Source of the DNA: CAYOPE01 sp964405805
GTDB taxonomy: Bacteria > Patescibacteriota > Doudnabacteria > UBA920 > O2-02-FULL-48-8
Assembly (NCBI GenBank): GCA_964405805.1
Contig: CAYOPE010000033.1
Location: 1 to 7,729 of the forward strand
Reading direction: 5' to 3'
Length of the DNA: 7,729 bases
A program made the position numbers and the translations under genes. Shown here in pieces: positions 1-6,051 of the stretch; the stretch's first letter is position 1; each line of letters begins with the position of its first letter. Below the pieces are notes generated by a model. It had not been told where the DNA came from. It saw only the letters and a program-made list of their open reading frames with translations, and ran no database searches.

Positions 1-33
1 ATGATCATTCTTTAGATGCTGGCGTAATTTACC
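1..33 (+). other. Left edge: expected 5' part of ftsX missing, two in-frame stops
   Basis: Read in the ftsX frame, this stretch gives M-I-I-L-stop-M-L-A-stop-F-T, with stops at 13-15 (TAG) and 25-27 (TAA). FtsX proteins normally have a cytoplasmic N-terminus and a first membrane helix exactly here. The residues around the stops are hydrophobic, as expected for the end of that helix, and single T-to-A differences (TTG to TAG, TTA to TAA) would explain both stops. This could be a poor-quality or chimeric contig end, or real damage to the gene; the sequence alone cannot decide. Neither other forward frame gives a membrane helix here. Confidence 0.5.
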
Positions 34-798
34 GTGCAGAACAGCACAGATAAAGTCGGCGTTGTGACTGCTTACTTTAAAGATTCAGTAACTGAAAAAG
101 AGACGAGTAGTATAATCACGGAGATCCAATCTCTGCCTGGGGTAAAATCAGTGGCATACACATCAAAAGCAGATGCTATAGCTGCGTTTCGGCTGCGACA
201 CGTAAACGAGCCAGTTCTACTTCAGACACTAGACGAATTTAAAGATTACGAAAACCCAATCCCAGCCTCGCTAGCAGTCAAAGCAGACAAGCTGTCTGAT
301 TATTCGCAACTCTATGAAACTCTGAAAGGCGATCGCTACGCGCCGTATTTTCAGAGTATTCGTGACAACCAAAAAGTCATAGACAAGCTTCACAATATTA
401 TCGATTTTATCACTAAATTTGGATTAATTTTGGCCTTGATCTTTATGATCGTCACGGTTATGGTGACTTTCAATACGATTCGTCTTACGATCTACAATCG
501 TCGAGAAGAAGTCGAAATCATGCGACTGGTGGGAGCGACTAATTCATATATCATTTGGCCCTTCCTAATCGAAGGAATTCTGTACGCCCTGATCGCTACA
601 GTGTTTGTGTCATTTATAGTCTTAGGTTTGCTTCTCATCCTCTCTTCTCGTATCGAGCAATTCTTATCCATCTCCTCTCTAGGCACGAGTCTGATTCGCG
701 CTCTGTTCTGGAAAATTTTAATTACCAATCTTTTGGCGAGCATTATTCTTTCTTTCATCGCCTCAGGTATTGCTATTCGCAAGTATTTACAGGTATAA
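34..798 (+). CDS. ftsX: Cell division protein FtsX, N-terminally incomplete
   Basis: FtsX is the membrane subunit of the FtsEX complex, an ABC-transporter-like machine that regulates peptidoglycan hydrolases at the division site. The readable part is 254 aa, against roughly 290-310 for the family. Residues 1-125 match the extracytoplasmic domain, opening with NSTDKVGVVTAYFKD, the typical 'xxKVxxxxYFK' segment that follows the first membrane helix. Three membrane segments follow at about 128-148, 174-203 and 224-246. The family signature YNRREEVEIMRLVGATNSYI lies at about 154-173 between the first two. The N-terminal cytoplasmic tail and first membrane helix are absent. The GTG at 34 is only the first usable start after two in-frame stops; it has no ribosome binding site and is probably not the true start. 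The partner ftsE would be expected upstream, outside the window. The gene ends 7 nt before rplI. Identification is firm; whether the gene is intact is not. Confidence 0.88.
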   Translation: MQNSTDKVGVVTAYFKDSVTEKETSSIITEIQSLPGVKSVAYTSKADAIAAFRLRHVNEPVLLQTLDEFKDYENPIPASLAVKADKLSDYSQLYETLKGDRYAPYFQSIRDNQKVIDKLHNIIDFITKFGLILALIFMIVTVMVTFNTIRLTIYNRREEVEIMRLVGATNSYIIWPFLIEGILYALIATVFVSFIVLGLLLILSSRIEQFLSISSLGTSLIRALFWKILITNLLASIILSFIASGIAIRKYLQV

Positions 799-799
799 T
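770..799 (+). promoter_or_regulatory. Possible promoter for leaderless rplI transcription
   Basis: A perfect TATAAT sits at 794-799, overlapping the ftsX stop codon. A partial -35 (TTGCTA, 4 of 6 matches) lies at 770-775 with an 18-nt spacer. Six bases separate the -10 hexamer from the rplI ATG at 806, so transcription would begin at or next to the start codon and give a leaderless mRNA. This fits the lack of a good Shine-Dalgarno before rplI; only an AGG at 791-793 is present, 12 nt away. An AT-rich stop/intergenic stretch can produce TATAAT by chance, so this is tentative. Confidence 0.3.
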
Positions 800-805
800 T
801 TATGT

Positions 806-1249
806 ATGAAAGTAATTCTTACTAAAGATGTCGCGGGACTAGGAAGATCTGGTGACGTTAAAGAAGTTTCTGACGGCCATGCCAGAAATTTTTTGTTGCC
901 AAGACGTTTGGCTCTGCCTGCCACGACTCAAGCCTTACAGAAACTCCAAAAAGAAACAGAAGAGCACCAAGTAAAGGTTGCGAAAGATCACGAAAGAGCC
1001 TTGACTCTAAGAAACAAGCTCGAAGGCAAAACCTTTGCTATAAAAGCTCGAGCTCAAGGGAAAAATTTATTTGCGGCTTTACGTGAGAAAGATCTAGCAC
1101 AGGTGGTTATGGAAAAGTCGGGTGTCGAAATCTCACCAGAAATGATAATTGTCAGCAAACCTCTGAAATCAATTGGTTTGCACTCACTTGAAATTCGACT
1201 TGCCAAAGATATCAAAGCTTTAGTATCATTAAATGTGGAGGCAGCATAA
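806..1249 (+). CDS. rplI: Large ribosomal subunit protein bL9
   Basis: bL9 binds 23S rRNA at the base of the L1 stalk and is linked to reading-frame maintenance. The protein is 147 aa, the usual full length. It has the N-terminal RNA-binding domain (residues 1 to about 50, opening MKVILTKDVAGLGRSGDV, with GHARNFLLPRRLA around 30-43), a charged connecting helix (about 45-75, rich in K and E) and a complete C-terminal domain (about 78-147). The ATG at 806 was chosen because family members begin M-K-V-I-L; an upstream ATG at 770 would only add residues overlapping ftsX. The gene starts 7 nt after ftsX, and its TAA is directly followed by the pyrG ATG. Some CPR lineages are reported to lack L9, so its presence helps place the organism. 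No Shine-Dalgarno of note; see the TATAAT at 794-799. Confidence 0.96.
   Translation: MKVILTKDVAGLGRSGDVKEVSDGHARNFLLPRRLALPATTQALQKLQKETEEHQVKVAKDHERALTLRNKLEGKTFAIKARAQGKNLFAALREKDLAQVVMEKSGVEISPEMIIVSKPLKSIGLHSLEIRLAKDIKALVSLNVEAA
1237..1241 (+). promoter_or_regulatory. Ribosome binding site of pyrG
   Basis: A GGAGG lies 8 nt before the pyrG ATG at 1250, inside the last codons of rplI. It fixes the pyrG start and is the clearest Shine-Dalgarno in the window. It also shows that the host uses the SD mechanism, which makes its absence at several other starts here meaningful. Confidence 0.85.
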
Positions 1250-2893
1250 ATGGCCAAAAATAAGCATCACACTAAATACATTTTCATCTCGGGTGGCGTG
1301 ATCAGCAGCGTAGGTAAGGGAATTACCACTGCTGCCATCGCCACTCTTTTAGAAGCTCGGGGCTACAAAGTAGCTCCTTTAAAATGCGATCCATACCTAA
1401 ATGTGGACGCAGGTACGATCAGACCGCAGGAGCACGGCGAAGTTTTCGTCACAGAAGATGGCATGGAAACTGACCAGGACGTTGGCAACTACGAACGCTT
1501 CATGAACACAGACTTGTCTTCAGCTAACTATCTGACAAACGGTCAGGTTTACCAGGAAATTATTCGCAAAGAAAGAAATTTTGAATACGAAGGTGAAGAT
1601 GTCGAGATTGTGCCGCATGTGCCAGAAGAAATCATCCGTCGTTGCGAAATGGCTGCCAAGCGCCGCAATGCTGATTTTGTAATTGTAGAGATCGGTGGCA
1701 CAGTCGGGGAATATCAAAATATTTTGTTTATCGAAGCCAATCGTATCATGAAATATCGCTACAACCGCGATGTTATTCATCTTCATGTGGCTTACTTGCC
1801 AACTCCACCAAGTGTCGGAGAAATGAAATCCAAGCCAGTTCAGACTTCAGTCAGGCTGCTAAATGGCAGCGGAATTCAGCCAGACTTCATTATTGGCCGT
1901 GGAGAGAAACCACTAGACAAGCGTCGCAAATCGACACTCGCTATGATTTGTAATGTCCCGGAGGATCGGATTATTTCTGCGCCTAATGTGGACACGATTT
2001 ACAGAATTCCTATGGAGTTCGAAAAGCAGGGCCTGACTGACAAAATTTTACAAAGACTGGACCTCCGCCCTCGCAAACCAAATCTAAAAAAGTGGCAGAA
2101 CCTAGTCAGTCAAATCAATCGCGCGAAAAAAGAAATTAAAGTTGCAGTGGTGGGAAAATACTTTGAAACAGGCGAGGATTACAAGCTTGCTGACGTCTAT
2201 ATTTCAGTTGTCGAATCCCTCAAACACGCTTCCTGGACGAATGGTGTGAAGACAAATCTAACTTGGATTTCCAGTAGGGAAGTAGAGGAAAATGGTGTAG
2301 AAAAAATGCTCAAAGGCTACGATGGTATCGTAGTTCCAGGCGGCTTTGGTAAAAGAGGCACTGAAGGCCTGATTGAGACTATTAAATACGCGCGCGAACA
2401 CAAAATTCCATATCTAGGCCTGTGCTATGGTATGCAAATGGCTGCAATAGAATTTGCCCGAAATGTCTTGAAACTCAAGAGTGCGAACACAACCGAAGTC
2501 GATGATGACACACCGCATCCAATCATAAATATCATGCCTGATCAAGAGAAAAAACTTCTGAAAAGAGAATACGGCGCGACTATGAGACTAGGCGGCTGGG
2601 TTTGTAGTTTGAAATCTGGTACAATCGCTCAGCGCGCTTATGGCGCAAATAAAGTTTCTGAGCGTCACAGGCACCGCTACGAGTTTAACAATAAATATCG
2701 CAAACAATTTGAAGCAGCTGGCATGGTTTTCTCAGGCACTTCTCCTGATGGCCACCTGGTTGAGATCATGGAACTCAAAGATCATCCGTTTTTCCTCGGT
2801 ACCCAGTTTCATCCTGAGTTTAAATCAAGACCGCTTGCCCCAGGACCTCTATTCCGAGAATTCATAAAGGCCACGATTCACCACAAGAAATAA
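1250..2893 (+). CDS. pyrG: CTP synthase (glutamine-hydrolysing)
   Basis: PyrG makes CTP from UTP, ATP and glutamine, the last step of de novo pyrimidine nucleotide synthesis, in the cytoplasm. The protein is 547 aa, full length. The amidoligase domain occupies about residues 8-280, with the P-loop region GGVISSVGKG at 15-24, CDPYLNVDAGT from 46, an ETDQD acidic segment (D77 aligns with E. coli D72) and EIGGTVG from E147 (E. coli E140). The glutamine amidotransferase domain covers about 297-547, with the GGFGKRG oxyanion segment, nucleophile C392 in LCYGMQ (usually LGICLGMQ) and catalytic H521 and E523 in FHPEF. All catalytic residues I can align are present. The segment after EIGGTVG is E-Y-Q-N rather than the common D-I-E-S; in E. 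coli that segment contacts bound CTP, so feedback inhibition may differ. The ATG directly follows the rplI stop and has a strong GGAGG. A hairpin lies 15 nt after the stop. Confidence 0.97.
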   Translation: MAKNKHHTKYIFISGGVISSVGKGITTAAIATLLEARGYKVAPLKCDPYLNVDAGTIRPQEHGEVFVTEDGMETDQDVGNYERFMNTDLSSANYLTNGQVYQEIIRKERNFEYEGEDVEIVPHVPEEIIRRCEMAAKRRNADFVIVEIGGTVGEYQNILFIEANRIMKYRYNRDVIHLHVAYLPTPPSVGEMKSKPVQTSVRLLNGSGIQPDFIIGRGEKPLDKRRKSTLAMICNVPEDRIISAPNVDTIYRIPMEFEKQGLTDKILQRLDLRPRKPNLKKWQNLVSQINRAKKEIKVAVVGKYFETGEDYKLADVYISVVESLKHASWTNGVKTNLTWISSREVEENGVEKMLKGYDGIVVPGGFGKRGTEGLIETIKYAREHKIPYLGLCYGMQMAAIEFARNVLKLKSANTTEVDDDTPHPIINIMPDQEKKLLKREYGATMRLGGWVCSLKSGTIAQRAYGANKVSERHRHRYEFNNKYRKQFEAAGMVFSGTSPDGHLVEIMELKDHPFFLGTQFHPEFKSRPLAPGPLFREFIKATIHHKK

Positions 2894-2908
2894 ATTAAAG
2901 ACAAACTA

Positions 2909-2933
2909 AAAGCCGCCCTATTCAGGCGGCTTT
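2909..2933. terminator. Shared hairpin terminator between convergent genes
   Basis: AAAGCCGCC at 2909-2917 pairs perfectly with GGCGGCTTT at 2925-2933 around a 7-nt loop (CTATTCA). It lies 15 nt after the pyrG stop and 5 nt after the stop of the opposing gene at 2939. Read on the minus strand the stem ends in TTTT followed by AGTTTG; on the plus strand the tail is TTTGAAATTT. Both U-tracts are modest, so it most likely works as a bidirectional terminator or mRNA 3' end stabiliser. Confidence 0.8.
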
Positions 2934-2938
2934 GAAAT

Positions 2939-4033
2939 TTATTCCAAGAATTGCTCTTTGTACCAGTACATTTTCAGCGCTCCGAGAGTAATTAGCCAGA
3001 GGATAGTCAGCAGTATCCAGCCGAGGATCGGGATCAATCCTAGAAGCAGAGCTATGACTGCGCCGACTCCCAGATCGCGCCAGCGATTTGTCGTAGCGTT
3101 TTTATCATACCAGCTCCAAGCTAATTTACCGATGTAGAACAGCATAAGAATCGAAGAAGCAACGATAAATAGTCCGTAGGCAAGAAACACGATAACTCCC
3201 AAGTAGAATCCGATCACTGTAAAAAATAATATTAGTCCTACGATTGGCGCCAAGATCAGAACCAAGAGTCCTATGCCGAACGAATGTGCAGGCTTATCCA
3301 TGGCTTGCTTGACGACTGCTGAGACTTTGGCAGGAATGAGCCAGGCAAGAACCAGACCCGCCACCAGAAGCATTATGAATTTGAAGATGCTGCTGATTAT
3401 CAGCAATCCCACGATTCCGCCTTGCTGAGCATAGCGCTTGTTAACTTTTGTGAAATTAATCGCATTGACTTTTGCGCCTGCTGACACAACCGCTTCTTCT
3501 GGTCCTTTGTAAGTAATTTTGCCTGTCACGTGACTTTGCGGACCGAAGGACAAGCTTCGACTAGCCATAATACTGACATTACCTGTTACTGTGCCATTGA
3601 TCACGACATCTTTGGCCGCAATGGACAGATCACCGTCTCCCGTGGCTTGACCAGTAAGCTGAATTAGTCCACCTGCAGCAACCAGGTCACCACTAATAGT
3701 TTTGTTTAGCCCGACACTTCCGCCAAGTACATGAACGTTTTTTCCCACAGGTGCGTCAATGTCCACCCGGCCACCCACGACGAACAAATCGTCCTGCACA
3801 TTACCAGTGATTTTTACAATTCCACCAGCTGCCAGAAGATCGCCTTGAGTCGCACTATTTACAGTCACCACACTGCCTATGACATGCAGGTTTTTGTGAG
3901 TCTCAGTAGAAGCTAGGTTTACTACACCATTGCTCTGTCTGCTCAGACCCATTTCGGGCGCTACAAACTCTGCAGCAAAAGCTGGAGCTGCGAACAAGAG
4001 CAAAACCGCACTTAAAGCTAGGATTTTTTTCAT
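2939..4033 (-). CDS. Secreted/membrane-anchored polymer-forming (bactofilin-like) protein
   Basis: This 364-aa protein has three parts. Residues 1-20 are a classic signal peptide (MKK, hydrophobic core, APAFA before AE). Residues about 48-190 form a beta-helix-like repeat of about 17-18 residues, with coils beginning GDLLAAGG, DDLFVVGG, KNVHVLGG, GDLVAAGG, GDLSIAAK and GNVSIMAS; this G-D/N-hydrophobic pattern is that of bactofilin or polymer-forming cytoskeletal proteins. Residues about 205-350 hold four or five membrane segments (about 205-233, 252-276, 278-303 and 320-350). The short tail is lysine- and tyrosine-containing. Similar proteins with a C-terminal membrane domain are common in CPR genomes, but I know of no demonstrated function. 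Topology suggests that the beta-helix lies outside the membrane, unlike classical cytoplasmic bactofilins. No Shine-Dalgarno precedes the ATG at 4031-4033. The gene is alone, between the rpmA terminator upstream and the shared hairpin downstream. A role in envelope shape or surface assembly is inference only. Confidence 0.85.
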   Translation of the reverse strand: MKKILALSAVLLLFAAPAFAAEFVAPEMGLSRQSNGVVNLASTETHKNLHVIGSVVTVNSATQGDLLAAGGIVKITGNVQDDLFVVGGRVDIDAPVGKNVHVLGGSVGLNKTISGDLVAAGGLIQLTGQATGDGDLSIAAKDVVINGTVTGNVSIMASRSLSFGPQSHVTGKITYKGPEEAVVSAGAKVNAINFTKVNKRYAQQGGIVGLLIISSIFKFIMLLVAGLVLAWLIPAKVSAVVKQAMDKPAHSFGIGLLVLILAPIVGLILFFTVIGFYLGVIVFLAYGLFIVASSILMLFYIGKLAWSWYDKNATTNRWRDLGVGAVIALLLGLIPILGWILLTILWLITLGALKMYWYKEQFLE

Positions 4034-4071
4034 AGAATTCGATTAATATTTGTATCTTTATTTAAGCACTA

Positions 4072-4097
4072 ACAAAAAATCCCCGCAAGCGGGGATT
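4072..4097 (-). terminator. Intrinsic terminator of the methyltransferase-rpmA operon
   Basis: On the minus strand an 8-bp perfect stem AATCCCCG/CGGGGATT with a 4-nt loop (CTTG) is followed by six T residues (complement of 4074-4079). It begins 3 nt after the rpmA TAG. This is a textbook rho-independent terminator and separates rpmA from the gene at 2939-4033, which therefore needs its own promoter in 4034-4077 or nearby. That stretch is AT-rich, but I see no convincing -35/-10 pair. Confidence 0.9.
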
Positions 4098-4100
4098 GGT

Positions 4101-4379
4101 CTATTTGGATTCTATGTGAACAAACCGTCTGAGGTGTAAACCGCCATCAAATCCTCTGACTTTTTTTGAGCTAAACTTCACTGTGCCCACAGCAACTGCA
4201 TAAAGAGTATCATCAGAGCCTCGGCGGACATTTTTACCAGCATGCCATTTGGTGCCTCGTTGACGAATTAGGACATTACCAACCTTGGCGGTTTGACCGC
4301 CAAAGAGTTTGATACCAAGTCTTTTTGATTGTGAGTCGCGGCCTAGAGCTGTAGAGCCGCCTGCTTTCTTATGTGCCAC
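4101..4379 (-). CDS. rpmA: Large ribosomal subunit protein bL27
   Basis: bL27 sits near the peptidyl-transferase centre of the 50S subunit and helps position tRNA ends. The protein is 92 aa, near the usual 85-95. It opens with the canonical AHKKAGGSTALGRDSQSKRLG, then GIKLFGGQ at 22-29, RQRGTKWHAGKNV at 39-51 and VKFSSKK. There is no Firmicutes-type cleavable N-terminal extension. The start codon is GTG (4377-4379), placed where all family members begin (M-A-H-K-K). The methyltransferase stop lies 6 nt upstream and no Shine-Dalgarno is visible, so translation probably depends on coupling to the upstream gene. A TATAGA 5 nt before the GTG is a weak alternative hint of a leaderless start. The usual partner rplU (L21) is not upstream, which is an unusual context. 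A strong terminator follows at once. Confidence 0.96.
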   Translation of the reverse strand: MAHKKAGGSTALGRDSQSKRLGIKLFGGQTAKVGNVLIRQRGTKWHAGKNVRRGSDDTLYAVAVGTVKFSSKKVRGFDGGLHLRRFVHIESK

Positions 4380-4385
4380 GTCAGT

Positions 4386-5720
4386 CTATAAATCGTCGGA
4401 TTCTGTCTCCTCCGCGGATAAGGCGGATTCTACTACAGTCTCCGGTTGAATAACTTTTCCGTATTGTATCACGAATACTTCACGAGCTACTATTTGATCT
4501 CTGCGATCGTAAATCATGGATTTGCGATCCGTAACTTTCAGAAACTTGTACTTTTTCGCTAGAAACTCAGGCAAAGGATCCAGAATAGTGTAGCCGTTTT
4601 CTGTGATAAAGTCAAGGATCGGCATGTGTTCGTACCCAGTCATACCTACTTTGTATGCTGGCAAACTAATCACAATTCTCGCGCCTTCAGAAAGAAATTT
4701 TTTAAATTCCTTAAAGACTTGATCGTACAACTTAGCTAAATTTTTAAAGTTGCTCTGCATTTCAGGTTTCTTTGGCAATTTGCCGTAAATCGGCCCGAGA
4801 GTCCCTTCAGTTACGATGGCAGAAACCTTGTAGCTCGGCAGTTGAATCGATATTTCAGCAGCATTTGATTTGAAAAGCTTGTAGCGGCCAGGAGCTACAT
4901 GATAACGATTGCGAAACCACTCCAGATTCTTCTCGCTATTCTCAACCATTTTCTGCTCGATGTCAGAGCCAATAGCACGATAGCCCATGAGAATCGCTTC
5001 CTGGAGAATTGTGCCTGAACCACAAAAAGGATCCAGGATATACTCGAGTGGTTTCAAAGGACCGGCTAAATTGATCATGGTCTGAGCAACTTTCGGCGGA
5101 ATCATGCCTACAATTTCATCTCGCGCAGGCCTTTGGTAATCTCGACGACCGTAGTCTTCGTAATTTTGTACTACCAAAGTCTTGCCAATGAACACTCGCT
5201 GGTTGCCAGAGATGATCACGATCTCAGCACCTTTTTGTAAGAGTTGATTTTCATTAACTTGAACCGAGGACAGGGATTGCGCAGGGAATTGAGGTAGCAC
5301 TGCGCGCACACTCTGCGATTCATCTTGCAAAACTTTCTTGATCAAGAAGGCAATCCGCGCCGCTTCTTCTCGGTAGCGCAGAGCAGGGTCGAGAGTATAG
5401 ATCGAAACGCCAAATTGCTTCTTGCCAGTGTACTCGTGAAAGTAATCTTTGATCCTTTTAAAAGTGAAGTAATTACCCATGACCTGGGAAGGGTATTCCT
5501 TGCCCTTCTTTTGAAAAGTGTCTAAAAGTCGTATAATTTTAATAACGCCACCTAAGCGGGCTTGGACCGCCTCGTGGTTTATGGGTTTGTCAGTTTCAAT
5601 CACTACCACTTCTGGCGAGCAAGCCACAACTCGATAAACGATGTCGAGTGAGGTCAGCACTTGCAGAAGTTCAGCAAGTGACATGGTATACACCCTCCCT
5701 AAAATAAAGGCGTACTTCAT
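4386..5720 (-). CDS. THUMP-type RNA methyltransferase, Trm11/TrmG10-like
   Basis: Probable SAM-dependent methyltransferase acting on RNA, by similarity to the archaeal TrmG10 and eukaryotic Trm11 family (tRNA guanine-10 N2 methylation). The protein is 444 aa. Residues 1 to about 190 are the N-terminal region, opening MKYAFILGR and including LSSVQVNENQLL and the stretch about 176-189 (VFIGKTLVVQNYED) in the THUMP part. The linker RRDYQRPARDEIVGMIPPKVAQ (192-213) is characteristic of the family. SAM-binding motif I is DPFCGSGT at 230-237. Motif IV, normally D/N-P-P-Y, is replaced by TEGTLGP at 304-310. The family-like end YDRRDQIVAREVFVI (404-418) is followed by an acidic tail. The ATG at 5718-5720 is preferred because 'MKYxFILGR' is the family start, although it has no Shine-Dalgarno; an internal ATG at 5682-5684 is preceded by AGGGAGGGTG with 8-nt spacing after the GGGAGGG core. 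It forms an operon with rpmA and overlaps the start of the divergent gene at 5719. Family placement is firm; substrate and activity are not. Confidence 0.85.
   Translation of the reverse strand: MKYAFILGRVYTMSLAELLQVLTSLDIVYRVVACSPEVVVIETDKPINHEAVQARLGGVIKIIRLLDTFQKKGKEYPSQVMGNYFTFKRIKDYFHEYTGKKQFGVSIYTLDPALRYREEAARIAFLIKKVLQDESQSVRAVLPQFPAQSLSSVQVNENQLLQKGAEIVIISGNQRVFIGKTLVVQNYEDYGRRDYQRPARDEIVGMIPPKVAQTMINLAGPLKPLEYILDPFCGSGTILQEAILMGYRAIGSDIEQKMVENSEKNLEWFRNRYHVAPGRYKLFKSNAAEISIQLPSYKVSAIVTEGTLGPIYGKLPKKPEMQSNFKNLAKLYDQVFKEFKKFLSEGARIVISLPAYKVGMTGYEHMPILDFITENGYTILDPLPEFLAKKYKFLKVTDRKSMIYDRRDQIVAREVFVIQYGKVIQPETVVESALSAEETESDDL
5684..5692 (+). promoter_or_regulatory. Possible extended -10 promoter for the sunset-iscS operon
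   Basis: TGG-TATACA is an extended -10 (TGn plus 5 of 6 matches to TATAAT). A weak TTGCAG at 5661-5666 lies upstream with a long 20-nt spacer. Transcription would start near 5699, leaving a leader of about 20 nt that carries the AAAGG site. The element lies inside the first codons of the opposing methyltransferase gene. Tentative. Confidence 0.3.
5706..5710 (+). promoter_or_regulatory. Ribosome binding site of the sunset-domain gene
   Basis: AAAGG ends 8 nt before the ATG at 5719. It supports that start over the earlier in-frame ATGs at 5641 and 5683, neither of which has such a site and both of which lie inside the opposing gene. Confidence 0.5.
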
Positions 5721-6051
5721 GGAATCGAAAACTAAATTTGTAATGCTAATTCTCGGATACGTGCTAGTGGCAGGTCTAGCTTTTGGGTTGGGCAGATCCA
5801 GCGCTCCCAAGGCAGAAAAGGCTGCTGTTTCAGAATCCCAAGCTACTGTGCCACCAGTAAATTATACTCCAAACCAGCCACAGGTTCAATCCGCGCAAAC
5901 AATCAATTGTTCTGGTAAAATTAAAGGCTCGTCTGGCATGGTTTATCATTTACCGACCGGCGCTTTTTACTCAAGAGTCAAAAATCCCATCAAATGCTTT
6001 GACACCGAAGCCGAAGCCCAGGCCGCAGGCTTTAGAAAGTCGTCGAAATGA
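5719..6051 (+). CDS. Small membrane-anchored sunset-type domain protein
   Basis: A 110-aa protein of unknown function. Residues about 7-26 form one N-terminal membrane helix (or uncleaved signal anchor). Residues about 27-60 are a low-complexity A/P/Q/S linker. The C-terminal domain, about 62-110, has C64, then GKIKG, YHLPTGAFY (76-84, with H77), C93-F and a TEAEAQAAGFRKS ending. This pattern resembles the small domain called 'sunset', also seen at the C-terminus of some secreted nucleases and thought to be related to Ada-type metal-binding folds. C64, H77 and C93 are candidate metal ligands or a disulfide pair; this is inference. The domain should face outward. The start at 5719 places the helix at the N-terminus and has AAAGG upstream. 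Its TGA overlaps the iscS ATG (ATGA, 6048-6051), so the two are probably translationally coupled, although one is an envelope protein and the other a cytoplasmic enzyme. Confidence 0.75.
   Translation: MESKTKFVMLILGYVLVAGLAFGLGRSSAPKAEKAAVSESQATVPPVNYTPNQPQVQSAQTINCSGKIKGSSGMVYHLPTGAFYSRVKNPIKCFDTEAEAQAAGFRKSSK

Larger units (their letters stand above)
5682..5721. promoter_or_regulatory. Divergent start region with two CATG start palindromes
   Basis: The methyltransferase ATG (minus, 5720-5718) and the sunset-protein ATG (plus, 5719-5721) share the tetranucleotide CATG at 5718-5721. A second CATG at 5682-5685 likewise holds an in-frame ATG for each gene, 36 nt away. The plus strand has AAAGG at 5706-5710, 8 nt before the 5719 ATG. 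The minus strand has AGGGAGGGTG (complement of 5691-5700) before the 5684 ATG. If both 5718-5721 starts are used there is no intergenic space, so each promoter must lie inside the opposing gene or transcripts must be nearly leaderless. Confidence 0.6.

Noticed and set aside
1..33. Stop-codon reassignment to explain the two stops before ftsX
   Set aside because: TAA and TAG end several other genes here at the expected family lengths, so recoding is not consistent with the window.
492..782. Open frame antisense to ftsX
   Set aside because: It is fully covered by the well-supported ftsX frame, shows no recognisable domain and has an arginine/isoleucine-rich composition typical of an antisense shadow.
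770..805. Upstream extension of rplI by 12 residues
   Set aside because: The extension overlaps ftsX and does not resemble L9, which begins M-K-V-I-L at 806.
4034..4070. Promoter for the bactofilin-like gene (TATTAA near 4043-4048 on the minus strand)
   Set aside because: The region is AT-rich, the hexamer matches only 4 of 6, and there is no acceptable -35 at normal spacing.
5641..5718. Longer version of the sunset protein starting at 5641 or 5683
   Set aside because: The extra residues would put a polar stretch ahead of the membrane helix and lie antisense to conserved methyltransferase codons; AAAGG supports 5719.
5721..5810. Upstream extension of the methyltransferase to 5810
   Set aside because: The added 30 residues are antisense to the membrane helix and linker of the sunset gene and look unlike the family, which begins at MKYxFILGR.
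6048..6051. UGA recoding as in Gracilibacteria or SR1
   Set aside because: TGA at 6049-6051 ends the sunset gene where its domain ends and overlaps a clear iscS start; I noticed no in-frame TGA inside the other genes.
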